Positions 11,577 through 20,820 of a stretch of 64,000 bases of DNA are shown piece by piece. The notes under the pieces were generated by a model. It did not search any database and had not been told where the DNA came from. It worked only from the letters and a program-made list of their open reading frames with translations. Every line of letters starts with the position of its first letter. Position 1 is the stretch's first letter. The translations under genes were made by a program, and so were the position numbers. This stretch comes from Gaeumannomyces sp. JS-464 (taxonomy: Eukaryota > Ascomycota > Sordariomycetes > Magnaporthales > Magnaporthaceae): assembly GCA_002197995.1 (NCBI GenBank), contig NGZR01000007.1:1384399-1448398 (forward strand). The letters run 5' to 3'.

Positions 11577-11613
<37 letters not shown>

Positions 11614-11785
11614 GCTTGCCCTATGGTTTAATTTGTTAGCCGCTTCGATAGCAACATATAACCTCGTGTTAAGCTTAGGTAGCGCTAGCACGTCATATGC
11701 CCCCTGGGAGGCAGGGACTGGTAGATCCCGACTAGCTGACGTTAAATATACTTTTTCTCTCTCTTTCTCTCGCCGTCGTGGGTGC
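11345..11785 (+). mobile_element. Second LINE 3' end (direct repeat of 10,035-10,425)
   Basis: Aligns in the same orientation with the 3' end of the main LINE. Both share the CACCCGGCTTTACACTTTCC-like block, the TTTAATTTGTTAGCCGCTT block, AAGCTTAGGTAGCGCTAGCACGT, and the terminal CTCTCGCCGTCGTG. This copy is much less RIP-mutated (for example it keeps CAGCAC and CCTGGGAGGCAGGGACTGG), so it is younger or was spared. It carries an extra block at about 11,568-11,622, including a 30-nt poly-T, that is absent from the other copy. It is severely 5'-truncated, as is usual for LINE insertions. Confidence 0.7.
11580..11609. repeat. Poly-T tract, 30 nt
   Basis: Thirty consecutive T on the plus strand, inside the extra block of the second LINE 3' end. 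Seen from the minus strand it is a poly-A tail. It may mark an independent insertion primed in reverse orientation, or a slippage product. Confidence 0.9.
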
Positions 11786-11867
11786 CTTCCTGGCTTTAAA
11801 CGGGCCCTGTTGGGTATTGCGAATTCCGCAACGGGAACGGCGTGGTTTGGGTGCGCTAACGCGCGGT

Positions 11868-11905
<38 letters not shown>

Positions 11906-12130
11906 GGGTGGCAGCGACGCGTTCCTCCAAGCCGTTGGGCGGACGAGGAGGGCGCGCCACCCTATTGGCTGAAGGGGGGCCGTTAGCAACGGCATGTTGC
12001 CGTCGCCAGCGCCGTTGGCGGGCGTGGTTATTGGTGTTGGGTCGCTAATTGGCGGGTGTTAAGGATTTGTATGCAATTTGGCAGTGTGCACTAACAGCGC
12101 AATGCCAAGAATTAGGGAATTCGAGGAAGG
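11786..12130. repeat. Repeat X, forward copy, containing an expanded poly-G
   Basis: Directly follows the GCCGTCGTG end of the second LINE 3' end. Its reverse complement is found at 4,336-4,664. The first bases (GGGTGCCTTCCTGG) match the first bases beyond the plus LINE 5' end read on the other strand (GGGAACCTTCCTGG), so the same junction motif GCCGTCGTGGG occurs at a LINE 3' end and, inverted, at a LINE 5' end. RIP signs are weak. No protein similarity is seen. Confidence 0.6.
11868..11902. repeat. Poly-G tract, 35 nt
   Basis: Thirty-five consecutive G. The sister copy of this repeat has six C at the equivalent place (about 4,564-4,570). Long G runs are rare in fungal genomes, can form G-quadruplexes, and are hard to sequence, so the exact length is uncertain. 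Confidence 0.9.
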
Positions 12131-12947
12131 TACCCTTATCGACGAGATATGTCCCCGCAAGTGATTATGGGGTGATGTTTTTAAAAGGAGCGTCACGCTT
12201 TAAACCGGCGAGGAACAGCGAGCGTCCTTATACCGCGCGCGTTTAAGGACCGAGCCGAGCCATAAAACAAACAATTCGCGGCGGCGGCATGCGGGATTAA
12301 TCCATGGTTCGTATTAAGTCCAGTGTGTTTCAAGTAGTTGCAGCACCTGCAATGCGGGTAATTCCCGCATAAGAAAGAGAAAGTCGAGGCTGATCCCAAA
12401 GTCGTCGGAACTATTATACGGTTTAACCAAATGCGGAATTGTGCTAAGGCTAAGGTTGTTTACGAGCCACTTTTGGTCAGCTCGGTTAGGAATTCGTCCT
12501 AGTAGGCGGGATGGAGGAAGGGGAACCGGCCTCCTCGGTGTTTTTGGAACACCTCGCTGGCCGATAGCGGATCCCAAAGTCCAGGTACACTTCCGGGCTG
12601 CGCAGCCGCCTCCCGTTTCCGTTTCGACCTAGAGGTATTTTGCGCCGTCCTTCGGAACCCACTTCTTCTTTCGGAGGAACTTGGCGTGGCCGATCAAATG
12701 GACCAAGGGTACGTTGTTGGGAAAGCAACAAATTAGGGGAAGGTTTTTTGTTGTTCTTGGGTAGACGGGTACAACAGGAGTGCGGTCACAGCTTTGCCGG
12801 AGGGTGGTCGGCGAGAGTTGCTACCATTTGTTATGCCGACCACCATTGGATCGTTAAGTCTGGCCCACCCCAGCCCGACGAACAACAACCTAAACCGCCG
12901 AGGGGTAGCCACGTGACAATGTTACGTGAAAGCATAAAAAATACGTA
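12131..12947. other. Weakly RIPed unassigned DNA left of the DNA transposon
   Basis: About 0.8 kb with balanced base composition and CpA present, unlike the flanks. Short open frames exist on both strands (for example 12,640-12,990 plus and 12,486-12,731 minus), but none shows a family I recognise or a consistent start context. It may be single-copy host DNA or a low-copy element trapped between transposons. The last two bases (TA at 12,946-12,947) are the target duplication of the next element. Confidence 0.4.
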
Positions 12948-13019
12948 CCTGGGGACTGTCCGTTGTGGGTCCCCTTTAAAAGGGGAGTAAAAAACAAGAT
13001 TTGCACAAAAACTCCGGCC
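12948..13019 (+). repeat. Left terminal inverted repeat of the Fot1/pogo-like element
   Basis: Begins CCTGGGGACTGTCCGTTGTG and ends AAAACTCCGGCC. It contains its own short palindrome (CCCCTTTAAAAGGGG). It differs from the right arm by a few substitutions, mostly C/T or G/A. Confidence 0.9.
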
Positions 13020-13439
13020 TATAAATCTGCCATAGAATTAGCCGCGACGCGTATTTTAATTAGCTTAAATTGCACTTTTTTGCCTGCCAACGCACTTACA
13101 AGTAAAAATGCCGGGAGATAAGGATATTAGGGAGTCGCCCGCGATTAGGGCTGCACGGCAATACGTGCAAATTTTGCAGGGAGGCTAAAAACGCGCCCAT
13201 TTGGCACGCAAATGCGCTTTTCCCAAAAACGCACCGCTGAAGGACTCCGTGCCTTTTGCGCGCGCGTAAGGGTGCTTTACTCCTTTATAAGGCGGCACGT
13301 TAGGTCCTTGCAGTCGTTGGGAGCCTAACCTTTCCTACTTGCCTTAAAGCCGCCTTCGCACGCTACCGAGGTTGAAAATGCTGCGGTAGTCGCGTACGTT
13401 GTACAGCTTGAACGGCCGGCGGCCGGCCATTAAAAACGA

Positions 13440-14960
13440 GATAGTAACGGCGGCGACCTTTTTTTCGCGCCCGCCGTAACCTCCGCGTTATCCGGAGATT
13501 AATAGGAACTGGTATCCCGCTTGGAAAAGGAACCACCCCGAGCTTTGAAAAATTGGTACTCGCTTTGTTAAAACGAGCAGGTTAGGGTTTAAAATCCAGC
13601 TTAACAATGTTAAACGTTGGTATTAAAGGTTGGAAAAAATGGCGGCTAAACAGGAAATAACGGCTTTCGCGGTTTGGAACGCAAACGAAGTAGGGTGCCG
13701 GATAGGCGTGCGTAACGGCCGGATTAAGGTCGTGGTTATAACTAAAAAAAAGCACGCAAAACCGCATTTCGTTAACCCGGCTAATAAAAAGTTTTGCACG
13801 TTGGTAAAGCCGGCAACGCAATCGGTAACTCTTTTCCGCCTTTTTGTATTTTTAAACAATGGCCGTTAGCGGAATGGGAAAAGGCAAATCTACCGGCGAT
13901 ATTGCTTTTGTGCGGTTATTTACCGGCTTTTCGAGCTAAGAAATCACCTTCGCTTAAATCCGTATTTTTAACCGCCTTTTTTGGCCGCTAATCGCGGGGG
14001 TATAAGCTTTAAAAAGCTTGTTTTTAAAGGATTAGTTTAGCTACTTTACCGATATTAAATTCGATTTTTTAATAAATTCGTTCGATTAAAAAGACTGTTA
14101 AAAAGGCACTCGTTAAAAGGCCTACGGCAAACGAATTTGGCGCTGGCTAATTTTTAACGGCTTTACCAAGCACTTTTCGATCGAAATAGTCGATTATTGC
14201 CTACGGTTTAATATCCAGTTGGTTAGCCTGCCGGCGCATTCGTCGTATTAAATGCAGTTTATAAACGTTGGCGTTTTTTCGCACTTTAAAAACGAGCATT
14301 AAAAGGTTTTATTTAAAAAGGTGCGCGAAAGCGACGTAAGGTTTACGCGTACCAACTTTATAATAGTTTTCGAAGTAAGGTTTTCCTATGCTTTAAATTC
14401 CGTACAAATTAGCTAATAGCTAAAGCCCATTTTAACGCATTTAAAAGGTTGCTTTTACCAAAGGGCACGTTATTACCGGATTTAAAAATAGCGGCATTTA
14501 GCTTTTTAACCCGCCCCGGGTTTTTAACCGGCTTACCGGCAACAAAATCGCGACTTAAACCCGCGCTTACTAAAAGCCCTGCTATTAAATTCTCGTTACG
14601 ATGCCGCCAAATATACCGCAAAAAGTTTACGTACCAAATACGGCCATTTTACGGCTTTTATAAGCTCGCTTACGCGCCGCGAGTTAAAATCTTTTTCCGC
14701 GGCCACAAATAAAGCGATCCTTTTCCAACGCAGTGCCGAAACGGAGCGCCAAAAGAGAAACGCCCGGCTTAAACGCCTTTTAAATTAGCGGACCCGCCGC
14801 ACTATTAAATCGTTAAATAAGCAGTTCGCTATTCCAATAATGCTCGCCGAAATGCGGGCGCGAAAAGAAAACCGCCGCTGTAAAAAAAAGGGCCAAAAAA
14901 GCGAAAAAGGCCTAGCGAAAGTTTAAAAAGCTTTTACGGAAGCAATAACAAAAGCACAAA
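13440..14960 (+). pseudogene. Pogo/Fot1-type transposase remnant (DDE family)
   Basis: Pieces in order on the plus strand: a helix-rich DNA-binding part around 13,440-13,570; AVWNANEVGCRIGV at about 13,668-13,710, matching the family's W-N-x-D-E-x-G-x-x-I-G-V with the catalytic Asp changed to Asn; PHFVNPANKKFCTLV (13,760-13,805); then SIEIVDYCLRFNIQLVSLPA (about 14,178-14,237), followed by HSSY, a stop, and FINVGVFSHFKN. The last block equals the D-x-x-x-S-H, Y-C, L-P-x-H-S-S-H-x-L-Q-P-L-D-V-G-x-F signature. A Lys/Arg-rich C-terminal tail lies at 14,700-14,960. The damaged Asp, the stop where the family has His-x-Leu-Gln, and the TAA-rich interior show RIP inactivation. Confidence 0.75.
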
Positions 14961-15280
14961 GCCGCCTAGCGCACCGCTGGTAAAACCTTTCAAAGCCGGA
15001 AGGTAACAAAGGCTTAATATCTCAACCTCGTCGGATTTAACGCCGAGTTTATTGCCTTTTAACCCGATAACAAAAAGTGGCGCTTAAAAGGCGAAAAGGA
15101 CGCTAACTAGGTAATAAATACGAGCAAAAGGGTTACCGGCAAGCCTTTAACCGACGTAATCCTTAATAGCGATATTACGACCAGTATGCAAACCCCAGGG
15201 CGGCAGGACGGAAAAGGTCCCAAACGGTGCCCCGCCCCGCACCTGAACACGTAAAGTCACGTAACTACAGCTGGATCTTT

Positions 15281-15347
15281 GGATTTGTGTTAAAAGGACC
15301 ACAAATTTACAAAGCCAGAGGGATTTCTGGATTTGTGTTAAAAGGAC
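15281..15347. repeat. Two 19-bp direct repeats inside the DNA transposon
   Basis: GGATTTGTGTTAAAAGGAC occurs at 15,281-15,299 and again at 15,329-15,347. Each is followed by an ACAAAT(T/C)(T/C)ACAAA box that is partly complementary to GGATTTGTG, so each unit can fold. They may be a small nested insertion or transposase-binding subterminal repeats. Confidence 0.6.
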
Positions 15348-16146
15348 TACAAATCCACAAATTTAACCCAACACAAAGCAAAAGGCAGCGTGTATATAAA
15401 GGATGGATTTCCTACTGTTTTAAGTAGCTTTAACTAAGGCTTCGGCATTAGTTAACCTAAGTTAGCTCCCAGGCATCCCCTGGGGCAAGCAATTAGATTG
15501 TCCTTTTAAGTCACGTGTTCCCCTGTTAACCAGATTAGCGATACTGTCCTTTCCCCCGAGGTGCCCTACCTTAGGAGCAAACCCCTGATTGTAACAAGCG
15601 ACGTATTTATCGATATTTGCACCCAGGCGCCTGCCCAGCCAAATCCGTAAGGTTACCGGCTTTTAACAAAAGAGGATTAAGCCCTCGCTAATTTGCTAGA
15701 TCCTTTGGCCTAAAACGACGACCTTTTAATAAAGTTTTCACCTTCGTTGCCGCCCAATTCGCCCTGTCCCTAAGTGGGTAGCCCAAAGGGCCGGCCTCGG
15801 CTTTAAATCCGAAATCCAAACCCGGATTTCGATTACGATCAACCCTTTTTATTAGGGGATTAGGTCCCAAAAAGAGATTGCACCAATTTTCAAGTTTTTA
15901 AATGCAAATCTGGCCTGTTGGCGATTGTTAATCGTTAAGGGACGTATATCCAAAGCGATTGCAAATCCTGGAATTCACCCGCAAAAATACACGTATTTAG
16001 GCCAGATATCCTATTTTAATAAAATCTCCCCGCTCTGCTTGTTCCTTTTTTACGATTTATATCTCCTTAAATCTTTTAGTTGTTGTTTTGTTCGCGATTG
16101 AACTTTCCTGCACAGATTGCCTGGCTTATTTGGCGGCAGATCTGTG

Positions 16147-16219
16147 GGCCGGAGTTTTTGTGCAAACCTGATTTTTTTACTCCCCTCTTAGAGGGGACCC
16201 ACAACGGACAGTCCCCAGG
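16147..16219 (-). repeat. Right terminal inverted repeat of the Fot1/pogo-like element
   Basis: Starts GGCCGGAGTTTTTGTGCAAA and ends CGGACAGTCCCCAGG, the reverse complement of the left arm. The internal palindrome here is CCCCTCTTAGAGGGG. A TA follows directly. Confidence 0.9.
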
Positions 16220-16221
16220 TA

Positions 16222-16736
16222 GTGGGGTCATGGTGGGGTCTCTCCCTTTTTACTTCCTTCCATTCTTCTTTTGGGCCAAGAATTGCCACCCCGGCCGCCA
16301 CGCAAAAGGAGTTGGGTCGAGGGTTGTTTCAGCCACGACTGGCATACGAACATTGGGGCAAAAAGGGACGTGCGCGTGTCTTGTGCACACCAAGGGCGAA
16401 ATCGAGCGTGCTGGAACGAGCGACGACACGTCTGTCGGGGCATTAGGCGACTTTGAACAGCGTCCAACTAGACTCTCCGCTCGAAAAGTGACGCTCAGCC
16501 TCGAGTGGACCGACAGTGCGAGGCGCCTAACCACTGTTTTACGCGTTGAAACAAGTCTCCTCGGAAGTACTCTTAGCTCTCGTTTTCATCACCTCTCATC
16601 TCGTATTTATGTCCCCCGCATCCTGTAGGTGACAGTGGTGAAGGGGCCTGCCAATCAGCGGCCAGGCGATATTTTTTTTTCCTTTTCCTCTTTTTCTGCT
16701 TCTCTCCATTATTCCTCCCACCCATAACCCTAGAGC
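16222..16736. other. Upstream region of the MFS gene
   Basis: Unique, non-RIPed DNA between the DNA transposon and the MFS start codon. It is pyrimidine-rich just before the ATG (CTTTTCCTCTTTTTCTGCTT region, then CCCATAACCCTAGAGC). Open frames here (for example 16,250-16,534 minus) lack family signals and are taken as chance. Confidence 0.4.
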
Positions 16737-19044
16737 ATGAGGTTACTCTCCTGGCGGCTCGTCGGCGGCGGCGGCGGCGTCGAGACGGCGGCCGACTACG
16801 CGGGCGTGCTGATCCCGCTCGAGGACGCGCACCTGCACAGCCACTCGGCCCGGTCCGGGCGGACCGAGTACGAGGAGGCGCCGGGGTCCGACGACGGCAG
16901 CGATGACGATCCCGAACGCGGCGGGGGCGACGACGACGCCCCCGCCACCAAGCAGGACGAACACGAGGGCACCGGGATGCTGCAGATGCGCGCGGCCGAG
17001 TACAGCATCGAGGGCCTGCGGAGGGAGGTTAGGAGAGGCGAGAAGGACAGGCAGTGGTCTGCGTATGAGAGTGAGTGCCATTTGCCCCGGGTTGGTGTTC
17101 CTTTTTGTTGTCGCTGCTCTTCTTTGGGATAGGGATGAGCCTCAAAACCTCCCATCTATATCTTTGCGGGTCCGCAGTATGGCGGTTTACTGTACCAAGA
17201 AAGAGAGAAATACTGATCACAACAAACCCTTCCTTTCCTCGCTTCGCCGTTAGTGAAATCGAAGCTCATCAACAAGGCCATCCAGGACATTGGGATGGGC
17301 AGCTATAACTGGCAGCTATTTTTCCTCTGCGGGTTTGGGTGGTTCGCCGATAAGTGAGTCTTGTTTGCATCTTTCAGAAATCGCCGACCCGACCTGTGAT
17401 ATCTTCTCCGCTCTGACCTCTGCTAACATGTTCAACCCGCCAACCTACAGTTTATGGATGCAAGTGAGTGTTTTGATGTCTTCACAAGGGCCGTCCCTAC
17501 ACCTGTGCTATCCACACATGCAAAAAAGCCTTACTAACGGAATAAAACCCAAAGGGAGTATCACTTACACTGCCCTCATTGTCGGCCGAGTTCGGCATTT
17601 CAGAGAAGACGGTCCGCTACACAACCAGCTCCGTCTTCCTCGGCCTCTGCCTCGGCAGCTTCTTCTGGGGCATCGGGTCCGACATGATGGGCCGGCGCGT
17701 GGCCTTCAATTGCACCCTGCTCATCACCGGCGTTTTTGGCGTCGCCGTCTCGTACGCGCCCAGCTGGGGCGCCGTCTGCCTGCTGTACGCCTGCCTCGGC
17801 TTCGGCGTCGGCGGCAACCTGCCCGTCGACGGCGCCCTGTTCCTCGAGTTCCTCCCCGATGCCTCGAGCTCGCTGCTGACCCTGCTCTCGGTCTGGTGGC
17901 CCGTCGGCCAGCTGTGCTCGTCGCTCTTTGCGTGGTTCTTCATTGCCAACTGGCCCGCGGAGAAGGGCTGGCGGCTCTTTGTGTTTGCCATTGGCGTTGT
18001 GACGTTGGCCATGTTTGTGCTGCGCTTCTGGGTCTTCCACCTGTTCGAGTCGCCAAAGTACCTCCTGTCGCGCGGGAGGCAGGCCGAGGCCGTCGCCGTC
18101 GTGCACGGCATCGCGTACCGCAACGGCGTCAAGACCTGGCTGACCGACGAGATCCTCGACGAGGTCGTGGGCGACGACGACGACGACGGCGGCGGCGGCA
18201 CGCGTCGCGGGCGCGTCTCGCAGCAGATGGCCATGGGCGACGACGACGAAGGAAGCGAGTCGCTGCTGTCGTCCACGCCGCCGCCGCCGCCGCCACCGTC
18301 CCGCCGGGCCGGCCCGAGCGTGATGGGCGTCGTCCGGGCCAAGCTGGCCTCCTTCTCGGGCGAGCGCCTCAGGCCGCTCTTCAGCAGCAGAAGCTCGGGC
18401 TGGCCACGGCCGTCATGTGGTTCGTCTGGGCCACCATCGGCATGGGCTACCCGCTCTTCAACGCCTTCCTGCCGCAGTACCTCTCGCACGGCAGCGGCGG
18501 CTCGTCATCAGAGTCGTCCACCACCACCGGCCCTGCCGCCGCACGCGCCGCGCCGCCGCCACCGCAGGCCATCTCGGCCGAGATGTACCGCAACTACGCC
18601 ATCACGAGCGTCATGGGCGTGCCGGGCAGCCTGCTGGCCGCGTACACGGTCGACCACCGCTCTCCGCTGCTGGGCCGCCGCGGCACCCTGGCCGGCTCGA
18701 CACTCGTCTCGGCCGTCTTCCTGTTCGGCTTCGCTGGCTGGGGCGGCTCGTCCCCCCCGCTGCGGCTGGCCTTCTCGTGCGTCGAGGCCTTCAGCCAGAA
18801 CATCATGTACGGCGTCCTCTACGCCTTCACCCCCGAGATCTTCCCGGCCCCCGTCAGGGGCGCCGGCACGGGCGTCGCCAGCTTCCTGAACCGCGTCATG
18901 GGGCTGGTCGCCCCCGTCCTGGCCGCAAACATACCCGGCGATGGGTCCACGGCGCCCATCTACCTGTCGGGCGCCCTCATACTCGCGGCGTTTGTCGGCA
19001 TGTGCCTTATCCCGATTGAGACGCGGGGACGGCAGCGGCTGTAG
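16737..19044 (+). CDS. Major facilitator superfamily transporter (SV2/sugar-transporter-like), 4 exons, one frameshift
   Basis: Membrane transporter of unknown substrate. Proposed exons: 16,737-17,070; 17,254-17,353; 17,451-17,463 (only 13 nt); 17,555-19,044. All introns start GTGAGT; the third has the branch site TTACTAACGG and a CCAAAG acceptor. The N-terminus is cytosolic and acidic (Asp/Glu-rich, residues 50-75), followed by YSIEGLRREVRRG, then NKAIQDIGMGSYNWQLFFLC, then FADNLWMQ across the micro-exon, and the MFS loop WGIGSDMMGRR. A Gly/Asp- and Pro-rich central loop lies near 18,170-18,310. The second half has FVWATIGMGYPLFNAFLPQY, GRRGTL and FTPEIFPAPVRGAGTG, the classical MFS C-half motif. 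The frame shifts once at 18,380-18,392: adding one base gives 645 residues. A 71-nt intron (18,320-18,390) would also restore frame, but it removes the conserved L-R-P-L-F segment and lacks a branch site. Confidence 0.88.
17451..17463 (+). other. 13-nt micro-exon of the MFS gene
   Basis: Flanked by a CCTACAG acceptor and a GTGAGTG donor. It supplies the end of an Asn codon plus Leu-Trp-Met-Gln, which completes the family sequence G-F-G-W-F-A-D-N-L-W-M-Q and keeps phase into the next exon. Confidence 0.75.
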
Positions 19045-19047
19045 ATC

Positions 19048-19050
<3 letters not shown>

Positions 19051-19078
<28 letters not shown>
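19051..19078. repeat. Poly-T tract, 28 nt, six bases after the MFS stop codon
   Basis: Uninterrupted T run on the coding strand in the 3' untranslated region. A similar 19-nt T run (62,014-62,032) lies 15 bases after the stop of the DUF6536 gene. Confidence 0.9.
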
Positions 19079-19530
19079 GGTTGCTGTCGTCGGTTCTGTT
19101 ATCTGCAGAATTGGGTCCGTAGGCCGACCTGTCGCAATCCCTTCTTTCTCTGTTGGCTTTGCTTTTATTTCTTCCTCTTGAGATGGGGTGTGGGTTGGCA
19201 CTGGTCGCCCAAGCCTACTACATACCAATTAGGCACTCACCTACCAGGCGACATGAGACCATCGTGTGTCATCCGGGGTTCTCGCAAGCCTCAGAAAAAC
19301 AGCATCATGGGTTATCATCAGTCAAAAAGGAGCATTGTTATGGTGTATTTGCAGGAATCTGTGGCAGAATTTCAACGCCTAATAACCTTCCGCGGTATTA
19401 TCTATCAAGCCAGATTTAAAAGCTGGAAATGAATCCCGCAGACGCTTCCTAGTGTATCAAAGAGCAGTAGCTCTAATCTAGCGACTTTATAAGGAACAGA
19501 CATACACGCTCCATCGTACAAGGCCCCTCC
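19079..19530. other. Convergent intergenic region
   Basis: Holds the 3' untranslated ends of the MFS gene (plus) and the J-domain gene (minus). No further gene seen. Confidence 0.5.
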
Positions 19531-20820
19531 CTACCTATTCCCCTTTGCCCCAAACGGCGCCTCGGCCCTCCTCTTCCGGAGCACCTTGCCCAGGGCGTCG
19601 CGCACCATGGGGTCGGAGGGACCGTGTTCTGGACCAGCCAGTCCTTGACCTTGACCTGGATGGTGTCCATGGCCTCCTTGTCGCCCAGGAACGGCGACAG
19701 CTCCATCTTGAACATGGAGCCGGCGTCCTCGTTCAGCCCCGCCGCCGTCTTCTCGAGGCGCCCGAGGGCCTGCTCGAGCTGGGCCTGCTGCTTGGCGGCG
19801 CCGGCGTCGTCGTCGTCGACCACGACGCGGCCGCTGCTCGTGTCGGCGCCCAGCATCGGCCCGATCTGCGACATGGCCACGTACACCGTCAGGCTCAGCT
19901 TGCGCGCCAGCTGCACGACTTGGAAGGGGAGGTAGGTGAACGGTGCCGATGTTGCTGCGGCCGTCGCTGCTCTCCTTCCACCGGCGGCGGCTGCAGCAGC
20001 AGCGGCGGCGCCACCGCCGCCTCCGAAAAAGGGCGACAGGTGCGCGATGAGCGGGTTGACGACGCGGTCGAAGAGGACGGGATGGTGCGGGCGGGTGACG
20101 ACGTGGGCCTCGAACAACAGGACGGCGAAAAACGTGATCCAGCGCCAGATCTGGCCGTAGTCGAGGTAGCCGAGGTAGCCCAGGAAGTACATGAAGAAGG
20201 CGGCGCCGCCGTAGAAGGGCACGAGCCCCTGCAGGCCGTGGGAGACGTAGTCGCGGACGGTGACGCAGCGGTGCCAGGCCACGACGTCCGGGCCGAAGCG
20301 GTCGTAGGCGAAGCGGCGGGCCGGGTCGGTCAGGGTCTCGGAGGCGACCTTGAGGCGCATGAAGAAGTCGGCGTGCTCGTCCTGGGGCGCGCCGCCGGCG
20401 CCGGCGGTGCCGACCTTGTCCGGGTGGTAGAGGGCGGCCAGGCGGCGGAAGCGGGACTTGACCTCGCGCTCGGTGGCGGCCGGGGTCAGGGCCAGGTCCG
20501 AGTAGAAGGAGCCGGCCTGGCGGATCTCGTAGTCGGCCTCGTAGATGGTGTAGAGCAGGTAGGCCGACACGACGAGGATGTGGATGCGGCGGCGGTGCTC
20601 GGCGTGGCGCGCGGTGCCCGGCTGGGGCTTCGGGTCGCCGGCGCGGATGGCGATGCCGTAGTAGATGGCCTGCACCCAGTTGGTGGCCAGCTGTTGGGAG
20701 GGGGCGGCTGCTGTCAGTGTCTGGTTTGGTGGTGGTCCGGCAGTCACCAGCGATCCTCGGGCGGAAGCAACTCACGTTAGGCAGGAAGGTCCATCCTATT
20801 AGCGACACGAAGCTGGACAT
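19531..20820 (-). CDS. Membrane-anchored DnaJ/J-domain protein, one frameshift near the C-terminus
   Basis: Hsp40 co-chaperone anchored in a membrane, probably ER or mitochondrial. Proposed exons: 20,776-20,820 (MSSFVSLIGWTFLPN) and 19,531-20,690; the intron begins GTGAGT and ends CCAACAG. The second exon opens LATNWVQAIYYGIAIRAGDP. A hydrophobic segment (IHILVVSAYLLYTIYEADYE) precedes the J-domain, which contains LYHPDKVG with the essential His-Pro-Asp. A second hydrophobic region (FYGGAAFFMYFLGYLGYL, then IWRWITFFAVLLFEAHVV) follows. The tail is Gly/Ala-rich, then ends KVKDWLVQNTVP. At 19,618-19,620 a G-run (plus strand) lacks one base; adding it continues to DPMVRDALGKVLRKRRAEAP and the stop at 19,531, giving 401 residues. 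Confidence 0.85.
   Translation of the reverse strand: MSSFVSLIGWTFLPNVSCFRPRIAGDCRTTTKPDTDSSRPLPTAGHQLGAGHLLRHRHPRRRPEAPAGHRAPRRAPPPHPHPRRVGLPALHHLRGRLRDPPGRLLLLGPGPDPGRHRARGQVPLPPPGRPLPPGQGRHRRRRRRAPGRARRLLHAPQGRLRDPDRPGPPLRLRPLRPGRRGLAPLRHRPRLRLPRPAGARALLRRRRLLHVLPGLPRLPRLRPDLALDHVFRRPVVRGPRRHPPAPSRPLRPRRQPAHRAPVALFRRRRWRRRCCCSRRRWKESSDGRSNIGTVHLPPLPSRAAGAQAEPDGVRGHVADRADAGRRHEQRPRRGRRRRRRRRQAAGPARAGPRAPREDGGGAERGRRLHVQDGAVAVPGRQGGHGHHPGQGQGLAGPEHGPSDPMVRDALGKVLRKRRAEAPFGAKGNR

Larger units (their letters stand above)
12948..16219 (+). mobile_element. Fot1/pogo-like (Tc1/mariner) DNA transposon, complete ends, RIP-inactivated
   Basis: A 3,272-bp element bounded by inverted repeats of about 72 bp: the left arm at 12,948-13,019 and the right arm at 16,147-16,219 are near-perfect reverse complements. 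A TA dinucleotide flanks each end (12,946-12,947 and 16,220-16,221), the target duplication of the Tc1/mariner superfamily. The interior carries a decayed pogo-type transposase on the plus strand and a C-terminal Lys/Arg-rich segment. At 3.3 kb it is longer than the typical 1.9-2.2 kb Fot1, so it has extra non-coding sequence or a nested insertion between about 15,180 and 16,140. It forms the right border of the transposon island, 518 bp upstream of the MFS start codon. Confidence 0.85.

Noticed and set aside
18320..18390. A 71-nt intron that would repair the MFS frame
   Set aside because: It has GT and CAG ends and keeps phase, but lacks a branch site and would delete conserved residues; the one-missing-base pattern of neighbouring genes is a better explanation.
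19545..20780. 411-codon plus-strand open frame
   Set aside because: Antisense shadow of the J-domain gene in GC-rich DNA; its residues (many Val, Gly, Glu in patches) mirror the coding strand and no domain is present.
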